This document shows positions 35,080 through 46,649 of a DNA stretch of 64,000 bases, piece after piece. Under the pieces are notes generated by a model. The model did not search any database and was not told where the DNA came from. It saw nothing but the letters and a program-made list of their open reading frames with translations. The DNA comes from Ignelater luminosus (taxonomy: Eukaryota; Arthropoda; Insecta; Coleoptera; Elateridae): the NCBI GenBank assembly GCA_011009095.1, contig VTPC01008739.1, positions 1-64,000 of the forward strand, read 5' to 3'. Position 1 is the first letter of the stretch, and the number at the start of each line of letters is the position of its first letter. Made by a program: the position numbers and the translations under genes.

Positions 35080-38000
35080 ATGGAATTAAAAGTATTAAAT
35101 CCTATATTAAGTCCACTAATATTTGATGGAAATGTAAATAAAAATTACCAAAGATTTAAACAACGTTTCAAGATGTATTTAGCAGCAAATAATTTGGTAA
35201 AGGATACAGATGAGAGGAAGATAGCTTTGTTTTTGACATTTGCAGGAGATGAGGCAATAGATGTTTTTAACACATTAAAACTTACTGAAAAGGAAAAAGA
35301 AAGTTATTCTAAAGTAGTTGCAGCCTTCGATGGATACTGTAAAGCACGTAACAATGAAACATTCAATCGTTTTCAGTTCTTTTGTAGAAAACAGCAAGAA
35401 GGAGAAAATATTAGTCATTTCATTAAAGAATTAAAAATAATGGCTAAACCTTGTAATTTTGGAGAACAAGAAGAGTCCCTTAATAGAGATAGAATAATTT
35501 TGGGTGTGCATGATCAACAATTACAAGAAAGACTTTTAGGTAAAGGTGATATTAATTTGGAAACGGCTGAACGAATTTGTAGATCATCAGAGGCGACTAA
35601 AATACAAGCAAGGAATCCTCAAGGTGAAAAAGTGGATGTGATAAGAAATGAACAAAAGTATATGGGAGGTACAAGTAGATATAGTAAGAATACAAATAGA
35701 GAACGTGGAAAAATTAAGGATGAATATGACTGTTTGAAGTGTGGAAGACAACATAGTAGAGAAAAGTGTTTCGCATTTGGAAAAAGGTGTAATAAGTGTG
35801 GTAAGATAGGTCATTTTGCGATAGGATGTAGACGTTATAAAACTAATACTAATAATAATGATAAATATAAAAAAGCTAGCATACATGAAATGTATAATGA
35901 CAGTAGTAATACTGATAATGAAGAACTTTTTATTTCGAGTATAGAGCTAGGTAGTGTAAACTATGTTAATGAGGTAGTTTGGGAGGAATTAGTTTTTATT
36001 AATAGCAAACCTGTAAATTTCAAATTAGATTCAGGTGCAATGTGCAATGTTCTACCATATGATGTTATCGAAAACTTAGAAAGGGAGAACTCTATTAAAA
36101 GCACAAATAAAACAATAATTGCATATGGAGAAAATAAAATTAAAGTCATTGGTGAAATAATTTTGAAATGTATGATCAGAAAGAATGAATATAAGATTAA
36201 GTTCATTGTGGTAGATGTCAAAAGTAGACCTATCTTAGGTTTAAACGCATGCATAAAATTAAATCTAATCAGTAAAATTGATGAAATTGATGCAGGTATT
36301 AATTTAAGAAATGAATTTATAAATAAGAATTTATCAATTTTTGAAGGAGAGGGGCAGGTTCCATTTGAATATAAAATACAGCTTAAAGAAAATTACAAAG
36401 CTGTTATAAGTAATTGTAGAAGATTACCAAATACAGTTAAAGAGAAACTTAAGGTTACGCTAAATGAGTTAGAAAAAAGAGATATAATTGAGAGATTGGA
36501 TGGTCCATCAGAGTGGGTAAATAATATAATATGTATTGAAAAACCTAATGGGAAATTAAGAATATGCTTAGATCCTATGCATTTAAATAAAAATATTTGT
36601 TTAGACAGACATCCAATACCAACAAATGATGAAATAGGGGTTAAATTAAAAGATAAAACTGTATTTTCAGTCTTGGATATGAAGGATGGGTTTTATCACA
36701 TAAAACTTGACAAAGAAAGCTGTAAATTGTGTACCTTCATAACTCCTTATGGTAAATATTTTTTTAAATGCTTGCCTTTTGGATTAGCTTGTAGCCCAGA
36801 GGTATTTCAAAGGGTGAATGAAACAATTTTTGGAAATATTGGGGTACAAATTTATTTTGATGACATAATTATTGCTGGTAAAAACGAACAAGAACATGAT
36901 ATGATAATGAAAGCAGTAATTGAAAAGGCAAAAGAGAATAATATTAAGTTCAACCCAACAAAGTTGCAATATAAGGTAAAGCAAGTAAAATATTTGGGTC
37001 AAATTTATACAGGAAAGGGTGTCAAGCCCGATAATGCATATGTTGAAGCAATTTTAGCTTTAGAAGTGCCTAAAAATAAGAAAGAATTATTGAGGTTATT
37101 AGGAATGGCAAACTATTTAATAAAATATATACCTAATTTGTCAAGTATTGTGTTGCCTCTAAGGTCATTAATAAAGAATAATATTGAATATATTTGGACT
37201 CCAGAACATACAGAAACATTTAACAAACTTAAGCAAGTAATAAGTAATTTACCTGCACTTAAAATTTTTGATCATAATTTAAAAGTTGTCATACAATGTG
37301 ATGCTAGCCAAGGAGGGCTAGGGGGTTGTTTGTTACAACAAGGACAACCAATAGCTTTCTGTTCCAGAAGCTTAACGGATTGTGAATCCAGATTTGCACA
37401 AATAGAGAAAAAATATTTAGCTATAGTGTTTTCTTTAAATAAATTTCATCATTTTGTATACGGTAAAAATGTTATTGTACAGTCTGATCACAAACCGTTA
37501 ATTGGTATTCAAGGAAAAGATATTAATAAAATAAGTTCCAGATTTCAACGCATGCGACTTAAAATCCTTAAATATAAATTTAATATTGAATACTTACCTG
37601 GTAATAAAATGTTTATAGCAGATTTACTGAGTAGAAACTTTATAAAAACAAAAGTGTCTGAAGATCCAGAGATGCTTGAAATAGTACATTGTCTTGAAAC
37701 TGAACTGTCTATAACAATAGAAAGGTTAATAGAGATTAAAGAAAAAACTAAGACTGATAGTGATTTAAGAAAGGTAAAAGAATACTGTGAGACTGAGTGG
37801 CCAAATAAAAGTTTGCTTGAGACACAAGTTTTAAAATAATATTATAAAATAAAGCATGAACTAGTAGTAAAAAATGGTGTTATATTTTTCAATGATAGAC
37901 TTTGTATTCCGGAAAATTTAAGATTGAATATGTTGAAACAAACTCATAAAACACATATAGGTATTGAGAAGTCCAAGAATAGAGCAAGGAAGCTTTTGTA

Positions 38001-39002
38001 CTGGCCAGGAATGACTGTAGATATTGAGAAATTTATTAATAGTTGTAAGGTATGTCAAACATACAGATGCAATAATGTGAAAGAAAGTCTTATTCCCTAT
38101 GAAATTCCTAGATTACCATTTGAAGTTGTTGCATCAGATCTATTAGAATATGGTGGAGATTCATATCTTGTTGTTGTGGACTATTATAGCAATTGGATTG
38201 AGTTGGTAAATATAAGAAACAAGTCAATTGAAGAAATTTTGATTCATCTAAAGAAAATGTTTTCAACATACGGTTTACCTTTGAAATTTGTTTCTGATAA
38301 CGTACCCTATAATAGTTACAAATTTAAAGAGTTTTACACTAAGTATAACATTAATTATGTATATTCCAGTCCGCGATACCCTAAAAGCAATGGGTTAGCT
38401 GAGAAAGCTGTACATATTTGCAGACAAGTTTTGAGAAAATGTGAAAATAAAGATGAGTTGTTTTATTACTTATTAGAATATCGCAACACTCCTTTATGTG
38501 GTCTTAAAGTCTCTCCTACAGAATTATTAAATAGTAGATTACTACGAATATACCTGTTTCTAAAAAACTTTTGAAACCACAAGTAGTTGACATTTACGAC
38601 ACAAAATTAAAGAAACAATTTGTTACAAAGAACTACTATGACAAAACAGCACGTGATAGGCCTACTTTTGCCAAAACTGAAAATATTTTGTTAAAAGTTA
38701 GAAAGGAGGATAAATGGGTACCAGGGAAGATAATAGATACTCACCACACTCCTAGATCATATATTGTTAAAGAACAAAATGGGTCTGTTTATCGTAGGAA
38801 TTCTTCCTTTCTAAGACACTCTAATTTAGATAGTTATAATAAAAATACTAATAGTAGTGAAGGGCAGAAGAAACATCAAGAAAAAGTTGACTATAAGTGT
38901 GACAAGAATAGTTTTATGGTTCAATCAAACAGTAGTAGTGTTGTTTCAACAAAGTCCGGTAGAATAGTTAAAATACCATCTTGGTTGAATGACTATTGTT
39001 AG
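35080..39002 (+). pseudogene. Gypsy gag-pol polyprotein, one stop and one frameshift
   Basis: ATG at 35080 (MELKVLNPIL). Gag occupies roughly the first 270 residues and ends with two zinc knuckles (CLKCGRQHSREKC and CNKCGKIGHFAIGC, 35730-35830). The protease active site reads LDSGA near 36030. Reverse transcriptase has LPFGLA and the YFDD motif at about 36856. The RNase H core starts QCDAS near 37297. An in-frame TAA lies at 37837-37839; the integrase then continues in the same frame, with a His/Cys zinc domain (CKVC near 38046) and catalytic Asp, Asp, Glu blocks to about 38410. A one-base shift near 38545-38552 moves the C-terminus to another frame, which ends at 39002. Otherwise almost undamaged. 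Confidence 0.95.
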
Positions 39003-39020
39003 TAGTGTACATTTATTTAT

Positions 39021-39031
39021 AAAGAGGGGGA
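39021..39031 (+). promoter_or_regulatory. Gypsy polypurine tract
   Basis: AAAGAGGGGGA directly before the 3' LTR. Plus-strand DNA synthesis starts here in this family. Confidence 0.85.
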
Positions 39032-39179
39032 TGTTACATTTAATAATAATTTTAGATGTAGGTCAAGAAGGCTAGTCAAAACAATATAAAATGTATAAAA
39101 AGTTGTTATTAAATGTGCTCCTCATAATGTGGTACTTTTATTAAAATAAAGACTATAACAAACATCCTAAGATGTAACA
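39032..39179 (+). repeat. Gypsy 3' LTR (148 bp)
   Basis: TGTTACA...TGTAACA, same length as the 5' LTR, followed by the AACAC duplication. Confidence 0.95.
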
Positions 39180-39184
39180 AACAC

Positions 39185-39880
39185 TGCGATTGTAAAAGGT
39201 GTACACTAACCTTGCGTAGCTGTACGATCCAAATCTTTACTCACAGGGGCTACTGCATATCTATACTTGAAGCATCAAAGGCTGACTGTATCCATGCAAC
39301 GATGAAGGATAAAATAAAATTCTAGTGGGTTCCGCTCAATGGCAAAAGGAAGAAAAGGACGTCACCTTACTTCCGAAGAATGCGCTTTAAAAAGTAACTC
39401 TTTAAAATCCAGCACTACGCTGATATACTTTAAGGATTCTTTAAAACAAAACGATAAACTTGGACCACCACAGCTAAATTTTTATGGAAAACGTCTCACA
39501 AAACTTCCCCACCGGCGTTTACAGCTTCCTTCTACCAAGCTCTAGAATTCTCTTCCCCCATGGCGTTGGCCGCACCTTGATCTCAACGCGCAGAAACGAC
39601 TTATCCCGTAACTAAATTACGCAGATTGCTGCCCCGCAAGAACAGCTACTCTCTATAACCCTATTCCTCAATAGAGGTCGCCACCCATCTCAATTTGAAT
39701 CAATTATTGCGGGTTAATGTTACAAAAATTAAAAACCTTAACAGCTCCTTTTTTCAAGGTAAGACGGCCAAAGGCGGCGATTATTAAAAAATAACAGACG
39801 CATATAACACCTACGCAAAACGAAGCATAACTCTCAATTTAGATTATCTAGACAAAAAACTACCGCGAAGTCCAAGCAGG
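39185..39880. other. Unassigned sequence right of gypsy
   Basis: Continues the target locus broken at 34787. Moderately GC-rich in 39440-39680. A 68-codon ORF at 39339 has no recognisable motif. Confidence 0.45.
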
Positions 39881-39884
39881 CAGG

Positions 39885-40035
39885 ATGCTTGCAAAACTTT
39901 CCCTGCCACGACCAGACAAAAATTTCGCAATTGGCACCCTGAGATTTTAAATCAAATTTCTCTTTTTTGTGCCTCTTGAAACTTTTTATATTTTATACAG
40001 GTAGACAAAGTTTCACTGTTTGCGGACTGACTTGG
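39885..40035. repeat. Dispersed repeat, partner at 2925-3085
   Basis: Second copy of the GGATGCTTGC...CTGCCACGAC...GGCACCCT block, same orientation, moderately diverged. Confidence 0.7.
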
Positions 40036-40251
40036 GCGGGCTTGCTGGCACATCTATTTACTGTTTGGGTTACTGTTAATGGATTATAAAATTCCGTTTT
40101 TCCTGTAACAGTTTCAACTTGCTAATAAGTTTAAAATTGATCCTTTGTGTTCATTCAATACTAATTCAATCGAGATCATGTCTTGGTGCTTTTAAAACTC
40201 ATATCTACTGAAGACAACATTTTTACGTGTACAACTGATAATCTTTCAACT

Positions 40252-42237
40252 CGTAGATAGTCACAGCAGACTACCAGCTTGTCATCATCATAAGTTTATT
40301 TGCGTTCTTCTGCTAAGTATAAGTGGATGCTGAATTCGAGACTGATCTTGTGACTGTTTTGTGTTTAAATTTGTTAGCAATGAGAGTTTTAATGCTAAAT
40401 GCATTAAATTGTGAATTCATCAATATGCAAAATCTCTAGTTTTATTATTAGTAACAAGGGTGATTTAATTACAAATTAAATAATAATAAATAAGCTATAG
40501 AAATTTCGAAAGTATTCTTTTGATATATTTCAACTTGCAATATAAACAAACCGTTTCAGTTATTTCCAATTTAAATAGTGACGTCAGTGGGCTTTTTTAA
40601 CTCATGCTAAGTAAACTGGGCCGTCAATGAAATTAAAAAAAAACTTGTCAGAATAGCCAATATTTGTCTAACAATGTTTGCTGATTTGTGACTTTCGTAG
40701 TTGTCGTTTGTTTTACTGGGGGCGTCAAAAGGATAAAATTATGAGTTTATTTGTCTATCTACAAATGATTTAAATTCATAACGAAAGCAAAAAAAATAAT
40801 ATACGATAAATAAGTAAGTGTACAGTCTAATTAAATTAATACGTAACTTTAAAAAATACTGATAATTTAAGTACATTTCCAGGTTAAATTGATATGATTA
40901 TTTAATACATTTTTAGGATTAAAGACAAATATTATTACAAAACTACGGCATCACAGAATATGTAGTACAACAGGTCACTACAAGGGTTTGAATAGTTATA
41001 AAAACAAGACCTTCTTACTTCCATATAAAAATTATTTTTTCAGTACTTCTGTATTTAAATTTAACACAGATCATAGGTTGGTAAGAGCTACACTATGAAT
41101 ACAAAAAGAAAGAGCAATACAATTTAAACACAAAATGAGAAACCAAGAAAGTTAGAAGCAGGATAATATCAAAAACACCTCCCAGTAAGGAGCCCAAATA
41201 CAAAGCAGTTAACTACAATACATTAGAACTGCAACAGGCGTATGACTAAGTTTAGAAAGCAATGAGAGATGCAGTTCCTGAAGTCTTTCCGAGAGTAATA
41301 TGCAACGTTCTTGTGTGGTTCACATGGATGATCTCGTTATAATGGGAACAACTAAAGAAAAATTCTTTTCAAATGTGGGCGCTGTTTTAGAAACGTTGAA
41401 AAATCATGGAATTACATTGAATAAGAATAAATGTATCTAATGTACAGCAGTACCTGAGGCATCTTATCGGAAATTTTGGAGTGAAGTCAGACTCTAAAGG
41501 AGTACAAGCATTGATAGCTCAATTGTTTTAGCAAGAGTTAAAAAACCCACTGACATCACCATTTAAATTGGAAATAACTGAAGTGGTTTGCTTATATTGC
41601 AAGTTGAAATCTATCAACAGAAAACTTTCGGGATTTCTATTGTTTATTTATTATTATTTAATTTATAATCAAATTATACGTTTTACTAATAACAAAACTA
41701 TATATTTTGCATACAATGTTCATAAATCAACTTCATTATCATTTATTTATATTTAATAGCGAATGTCTCTGTTTAACTTTTTCTCTCGATATATTGTAAG
41801 ATCACTATTTATTGAGTAAAAAGCAAGTTCTAGCATCTACGAACTTACTTATCTAAAAATTCAGAGTTCAACAACGAGTGATAGTATAAAAGCAAGTTTA
41901 TGGAAATTATTAGTTAATTATTAAAATTTAATTTTAGACTCAACACATACTTTTAATGTAAAACTACTTTAAGAAACAAACTTCGTTAATAAACCTTTTT
42001 AAAAATAAATTGTTTATTATTCAAGAAACATAATTATATTGATAAATTCACAACTTAATGCATTTTGCATTGAAACTCTTTACTAATAAATTATCGCATC
42101 ATTAGAATCTTTTGGCATCCAAAATCATCACAAGATCAGTCTACTTAGAATTCAGTATTCATTCATACTTACATAGAAATAAAACACAAATCAACTTATA
42201 ATGATGACAAGCTAGTAGTCTGCTGTGACTATCTACG
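40252..42237. repeat. ~2-kb segment bounded by ~105-bp inverted repeats
   Basis: The left arm 40252-40354 (starting CGTAGATAGTCACAGCAGAC) and the right arm 42128-42237 are inverted copies with moderate divergence and small indels. Between them is AT-rich DNA plus a gypsy reverse transcriptase scrap. This could be a non-autonomous TIR element with filler, or two opposite copies of one short repeat. Target duplications were not found; a hAT-like fragment abuts the right arm. Confidence 0.65.
41270..41535 (+). pseudogene. Ty3/gypsy reverse transcriptase scrap
   Basis: A frame has VVHMDDLVIMGTT (catalytic DD), then KEKFFSNVGAVLETLKNHG and LNKNKC. After a frameshift comes YLRHLIGNFGVKSDSKGVQA, the order found after the YxDD box of gypsy polymerases. 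Only about 85 residues survive. Confidence 0.7.
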
Positions 42238-42238
42238 A

Positions 42239-42970
42239 CAGCGGTTCTCAATCTTTCGTATTTCGCGTTCCCTTGTTTACTTTGAATAATTCTGCGCCTC
42301 TCGCATAATATAAAATAACCCAATACGCCGCAATTTTAACTTGATTTGGCAATGCAGGGTATCGCTGCCGATGTAGTGCAGTCGCGCCGTACTAGTACGA
42401 TAAGTCCTGGGCTAAATATTGCTTTGACAGTAATTATTGATATAGTTAATTATATAAAAACCAGACCATTAAAATCAAGAATTTCTGCTGCTCTTTGTGA
42501 AGATGTGGGAGCTGAACATAAAAATCATTTTTGTTTTATTCTTCATCCAGATGTGATGCGATAAGATGTTCCAGTATGTCTACAAACTGAGAAATGAAAT
42601 GGTAATATTCTTAAGCAAGGAGAGTCAGAAGCATGCGAAAGGATTTTACAAGAAATTATTTTTAATAATATTCCAAAAATTTAATTCACTCAATCTTCAA
42701 CTTTAGAAAAATAATACAAATATATTTGAATTAAGTGAAAGAGACTATGCTTTTTGTAAGAAAACACAGTTATGGAATAACAAAATTTCCGCAAATACTT
42801 TTTTGCAGAAAACATTAAATTGTGTGACTGGAATTGGGTAATAATTCATTTGGCAGTACACCTACCCGCCTATCGCTAAAAGAACAACTGATAGATCTTG
42901 CTTTAAGTAGCTCAAAAAAATCAAACTTTGCTATTAAGGCTTTAACACATTTCTAGACTGAACTGTATTG
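42239..42970 (+). pseudogene. hAT transposase fragment (ZBED5/SCAND3-like)
   Basis: Begins with a hAT-style terminus CAGCGGTTCTCAATCTTT at 42239. A frame near 42430-42510 reads DIVNYIKTRPLKSRI, then ALCEDVGAEHKNH, a strongly conserved block of ZBED5/SCAND3-type hAT proteins. Near 42882-42960 SLKEQLIDLALSSSKKSN and FAIKALTHF match the C-terminal region just before the dimerisation domain. The middle is deleted or degenerate. No right terminus was found, as the LINE 3' end follows. Confidence 0.7.
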
Positions 42971-43109
42971 CAATTATTCTCTTATTAATTATTATTATTT
43001 ATTATTATTATTAATTGCCTTTATTATTAATAAATTAATTTACGTTTTGTAACTTAGAAAAAACTAAACTTAAATATACACAATCTAATCTCCTGGCGAA
43101 ATTTAGCCA

Positions 43110-45715
43110 AAGGCTACTCTGTTTAACGAAGGGATTAGATGCAAGTAAAAAATATAAATAAAAGGAATAAACAATTCTGACTGCAAAACGAGCAAATCAG
43201 TGAACCAGGTAGGCAGATGATGAAGAGGCAAAGAATTATTGTTTACTGAAAAGGTAGTGTCTTAAATTTCGTTTGAAAGTTTTTAAATTGAGACCTCGCA
43301 TATCAAATGGAAAAGAATAATAAAACTTGACAGCATTGTATCTAAAACATATTTGAAACAATGAAAACATATAAAGAGGCATAGTGAGCATATAATTATA
43401 CCGAGTATTTGCGGAATGCACCTGTATCCCAGGTGATATCCCAATGTGATAAGACCAATGGTTTAGAGAGCATTTTTTTAAGCAACATTTAAAATTTCTC
43501 GATTGGAGTATAACAGTTTCAACGAAGAGTAAGTTTTCTGAAGTAATTTACAGACATGTTTAAATTGTAAGTCAACGTCTACGATAAGTCCTTAGTTCCT
43601 AGCTGAAACTGATTAGTGATGCGTAAATTACGGTCGTTTTTAATAATTAGGGTATGGTTTCGATTTCCAAAAAATAGCAATTAGTATTTATTGCTATTTA
43701 ATGTAAGATTATGTTCGAAAGAAAGCTGAGTGATCTTTTGCAGGTCATGATTGATGTCTTTATAGGCCTGGGCTCTTTCGGAAAAAGCAAAAGATTTGTA
43801 CATTTGCGTATCGTCGGCATACGCTTGAATTTTACAGTTATTAACAAACTTTAGAATATCTGCCTGTAGATAATGTACAACAAAGGTCCCAAGACTAAAC
43901 CTTGAGGTACGCCAGACGTAATAGGGTAGAAAGTAGAAAATCTATTGTTATGCTGTATCATTACGGTTCTATCAGACAGATAAGATCTAATCAGATTGAC
44001 GGCAGGTTTAACAAAACCATAATATTGTAATTTTGCGCATATGAGATGATATCAAATGCTTTTGAAAAATCTAGCAAAATCAAGGCAGTGATTAATTCTT
44101 TATCAGAAGAATTGATAATATTATTTGTAACAGAAGCCAGAGAGTTTGCCGTACTAGGCAAAAGTTCATTACTGTTGAAAAAATTATACATTTATTTATG
44201 TAAAACTTTTTCAAAAATTTTAGATAAACAAGGTAAAATACTAATTATTCGCAAATCGGAAAAAATCATTGGATTTGTAACTTTAGGTAGTGAAAGTCCA
44301 ACAGCACTGTTTCATGCAGACAGAAACTGACCTACTTCAATACAACAGTTAATAATATGGGTAATAAATTTATCAATGAATAGGCTACAGTATTTCAACA
44401 TAATCAAAGAAATATTATCAGTATCTAAAGCATTGAATTTTAAATTATGTAAATTATCGTGTACTTTATTTACAGTTGTAAGAAAAAAGGAAAAGTGAGT
44501 ATCAGAGTTATAATTATTTAAGTAATATTGAATTTGGTTAATGCAGTTATTATTTTAAAACTGATTTGAGGAGCTGAAATAGTCACCAATCGAATTAGGA
44601 CCAGCTAGGTTTGAGGAAATATTACCAACAGTCGCACCTCGTACGTTGAAGTTGGTTAAGGCTTTCCATAATCCGCGAGAATCTTTTCCCCTAGAGAATG
44701 TGTCCAAATATGCTCTTTTTTCCCACCGTATAGAAGCTATGGTAAAGTTCCTTAACTCTTTGTACCTATTTCAATCAAAGACGGATTTAGTACGTCTGTA
44801 CTTCCTCAAAGCACTGTCACGTTTCCTCATAATTGCTTTTAAGTTGTCGGTTAGCCAAGGAGCTTTTGGCTTGGTAACTTTAGCCTTCTTTATCGGGGCG
44901 TGAACATCGAAAAGTGACAAAATAAAACTCATGAATAGGGATAACTTATTATCAATATCACGTTCTAGAATTAAGTCATTCCAGAGATATAAGTCTAAAT
45001 AATTCAACAAGTCTCGGTCAAAATTACGAAAACATCGAACTTGTATAATTTTAGATTCAGATCTACGCAAAGAAATATTTAATTCACAGTACGTCGCTCT
45101 ATGATCCGATATATTGTCAGCATTGAGCATACCAAAACTGTTAAATGTAACTGTGTTGTTTACAAAAATAGGATCAATTAATGTACTTATAGAGTTCGAT
45201 ATTCTTGTGGGGTCATTCAGAATTTGGGTTAAATCATAGGAATTGAAGCAAGTATTAACCAGATTTTTAACATTAAAAAAGTTAACATTGAAATCACCCA
45301 GGCATACGAAGTCATTAACAGTTGGTATTATAACATGTCATCCCGACTAGTTATAAAATCAGTTAAATTGGTATTTGGTGGTTTGTATATTAAACCTAGA
45401 ACAATAGTTTTTGAATGTATCTTGATCTTAACAAACAAATATTCTAAATTAGCGTAAACAGGAAAATCAAAGGATAGTTCTTCATAATTATGATCATTTT
45501 TTACATATATACCTACTCCACCTCCCCTACCATCTCTATCTCTGCGAAAAAATTGATATCCTGCACACATATGACCTCAGCAAGCACATCGGTTGATATC
45601 CATGCATCAGATAGTGTGAACACGACAAAATTATTTTGAAGTATTAAATCACAAAGAAAATCGAAAACAGTGAAAATCGATCAAACATTAAAATGCCCTA
45701 TTTTCATGGTCTACC
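43110..45715 (-). pseudogene. LINE ORF2: endonuclease and reverse transcriptase, frameshifted
   Basis: Starts near MKIGHFN (45715). The endonuclease frame 45570-45328 reads GYQFFRRDRDGRGGGVGIYV, then VLGLIYKPPNTN. Its end reads NISDHRATYCEL near 45110, the conserved SDH. Reverse transcriptase motifs are listed under the parent element. At least four frame changes split it. It nicks target DNA and copies the LINE RNA in the intact family; this copy cannot. Confidence 0.82.
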
Positions 45716-46025
45716 TACCTGAAATGAAAAGATGTATAATCAATAAAACGGAACAGGAAGAAATAACAAATTAGGTTATTTTGCCAACTAATTCTAACTT
45801 AACATTACATTCATCTACTACCGGCAAACATTGAAAATCGATAATTTTTCAATAATATATAAATAAATAACCAAAATATTGTATAACTTATTTTTGAACG
45901 TAAATAAAAGATAAATTTAATTTTATAAAAGTTCTCTGCTTTTATGTACAGTTTTGATTTTATTATCGCGGAGTTTTATTTTGATTGCACCGTCTGTAGT
46001 CCAAACATTTCTGTAACCATATTTA

Positions 46026-46544
46026 TCACATGCAGCAAGCCTGCAATCTCATTTTTGTCAGGTCTTTAATGAATATATCAGGGTGTTTGAATTTCTTTTT
46101 GTTTTTAATAACCAAGTCCCTATACTGGTAACTGGTAAATTTAACAATTATTGGCTGAGGTTTTCCAGGAATTTGACGACCCAAGCGGTGGCATCTGTCT
46201 GCAAAACAGTCTTTTATGTTAACTTTCCCCACATTATTTAAAGGTGCGGTGACCTTCTCTAATACATTTTCATTTTCTTCCTGTTTGACACCAAAAATTC
46301 TTATATTGTTCCTTCTTGTATATTGTTCTAATCTGTCAAGATCTTCTCTTAACTTTTCATTCTCTTCTTGTAAAACGGTTGTTTTATGTTCTAGTTTTTG
46401 ATATTTATCTTCTATTTTTTGTTCAAATTTAGTCAACATACGTTTGGTTATCGTTTGTAGAAATGATTCATCGTTGACTAAAGCACAGATTGTTTCTTGT
46501 ATAATATCCGTGATTTCATTTTTTCGATCGCGAGTATACGGCAT
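46026..46544 (-). CDS. LINE ORF1 protein (coiled coil plus RRM-like domain)
   Basis: ATG at 46544 (MPYTRDRKNEITD) chosen over upstream non-ATG codons. 172 residues, uninterrupted. Residues ~30-90 form a predicted coiled coil (FEQKIEDKYQKLEHKT, EENEKLREDLDRLE). It is followed by YTRRNNIRIFGV and DRCHRLGR, the hallmark of L1-type ORF1 nucleic-acid-binding domains, and IIVKFTSYQYRDLVI. Likely an RNA chaperone binding its own transcript. It ends about 310 bases before ORF2. The intact frame contrasts with the broken ORF2; the C-terminus may be slightly short. Confidence 0.8.
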   Translation of the reverse strand: MPYTRDRKNEITDIIQETICALVNDESFLQTITKRMLTKFEQKIEDKYQKLEHKTTVLQEENEKLREDLDRLEQYTRRNNIRIFGVKQEENENVLEKVTAPLNNVGKVNIKDCFADRCHRLGRQIPGKPQPIIVKFTSYQYRDLVIKNKKKFKHPDIFIKDLTKMRLQACCM

Positions 46545-46649
46545 TTTGAGCGTTGCAATGATACAAACCCGGAGCGGAGTTGAAAAGCGTCTACTCGCTT
46601 TAACGGTCACACATTGAATTTATTTATGACTTATGGTACATCTCTTAAT

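Larger units (their letters stand above)
34783..39184 (+). mobile_element. Ty3/gypsy LTR retrotransposon, structurally complete
   Basis: 5-bp target duplication AACAC at 34783-34787 and 39180-39184. Two 148-bp LTRs, a primer-binding site, a gag-pol region and a polypurine tract are in the correct order. The LTRs differ at four positions (about 2.7 percent), so insertion is fairly recent. The polyprotein carries one stop and one frameshift. No envelope gene. Short LTRs and a single gag-pol frame suggest the Mag branch (inference). Confidence 0.95.
42985..46640 (-). mobile_element. Nearly full-length two-ORF LINE (CR1/L2/jockey group)
   Basis: Minus-strand order: ORF1 (46544-46026), endonuclease (about 45715-45100), linker with APWLTDNLKAIMRKRD (near 44870), reverse transcriptase with LLDFSKAFD (near 44080) and YADDTQMY (about 43800-43830), a C-terminal tail, and an ATT-rich 3' tail at 42985-43030. 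Damage is limited to frameshifts and a few stops, so the copy is fairly young. Target-site duplications were not identified. Confidence 0.85.

Noticed and set aside
42346..42564. 72-codon ORF as an independent host gene
   Set aside because: Its text matches a conserved hAT transposase block and continues, broken, downstream.
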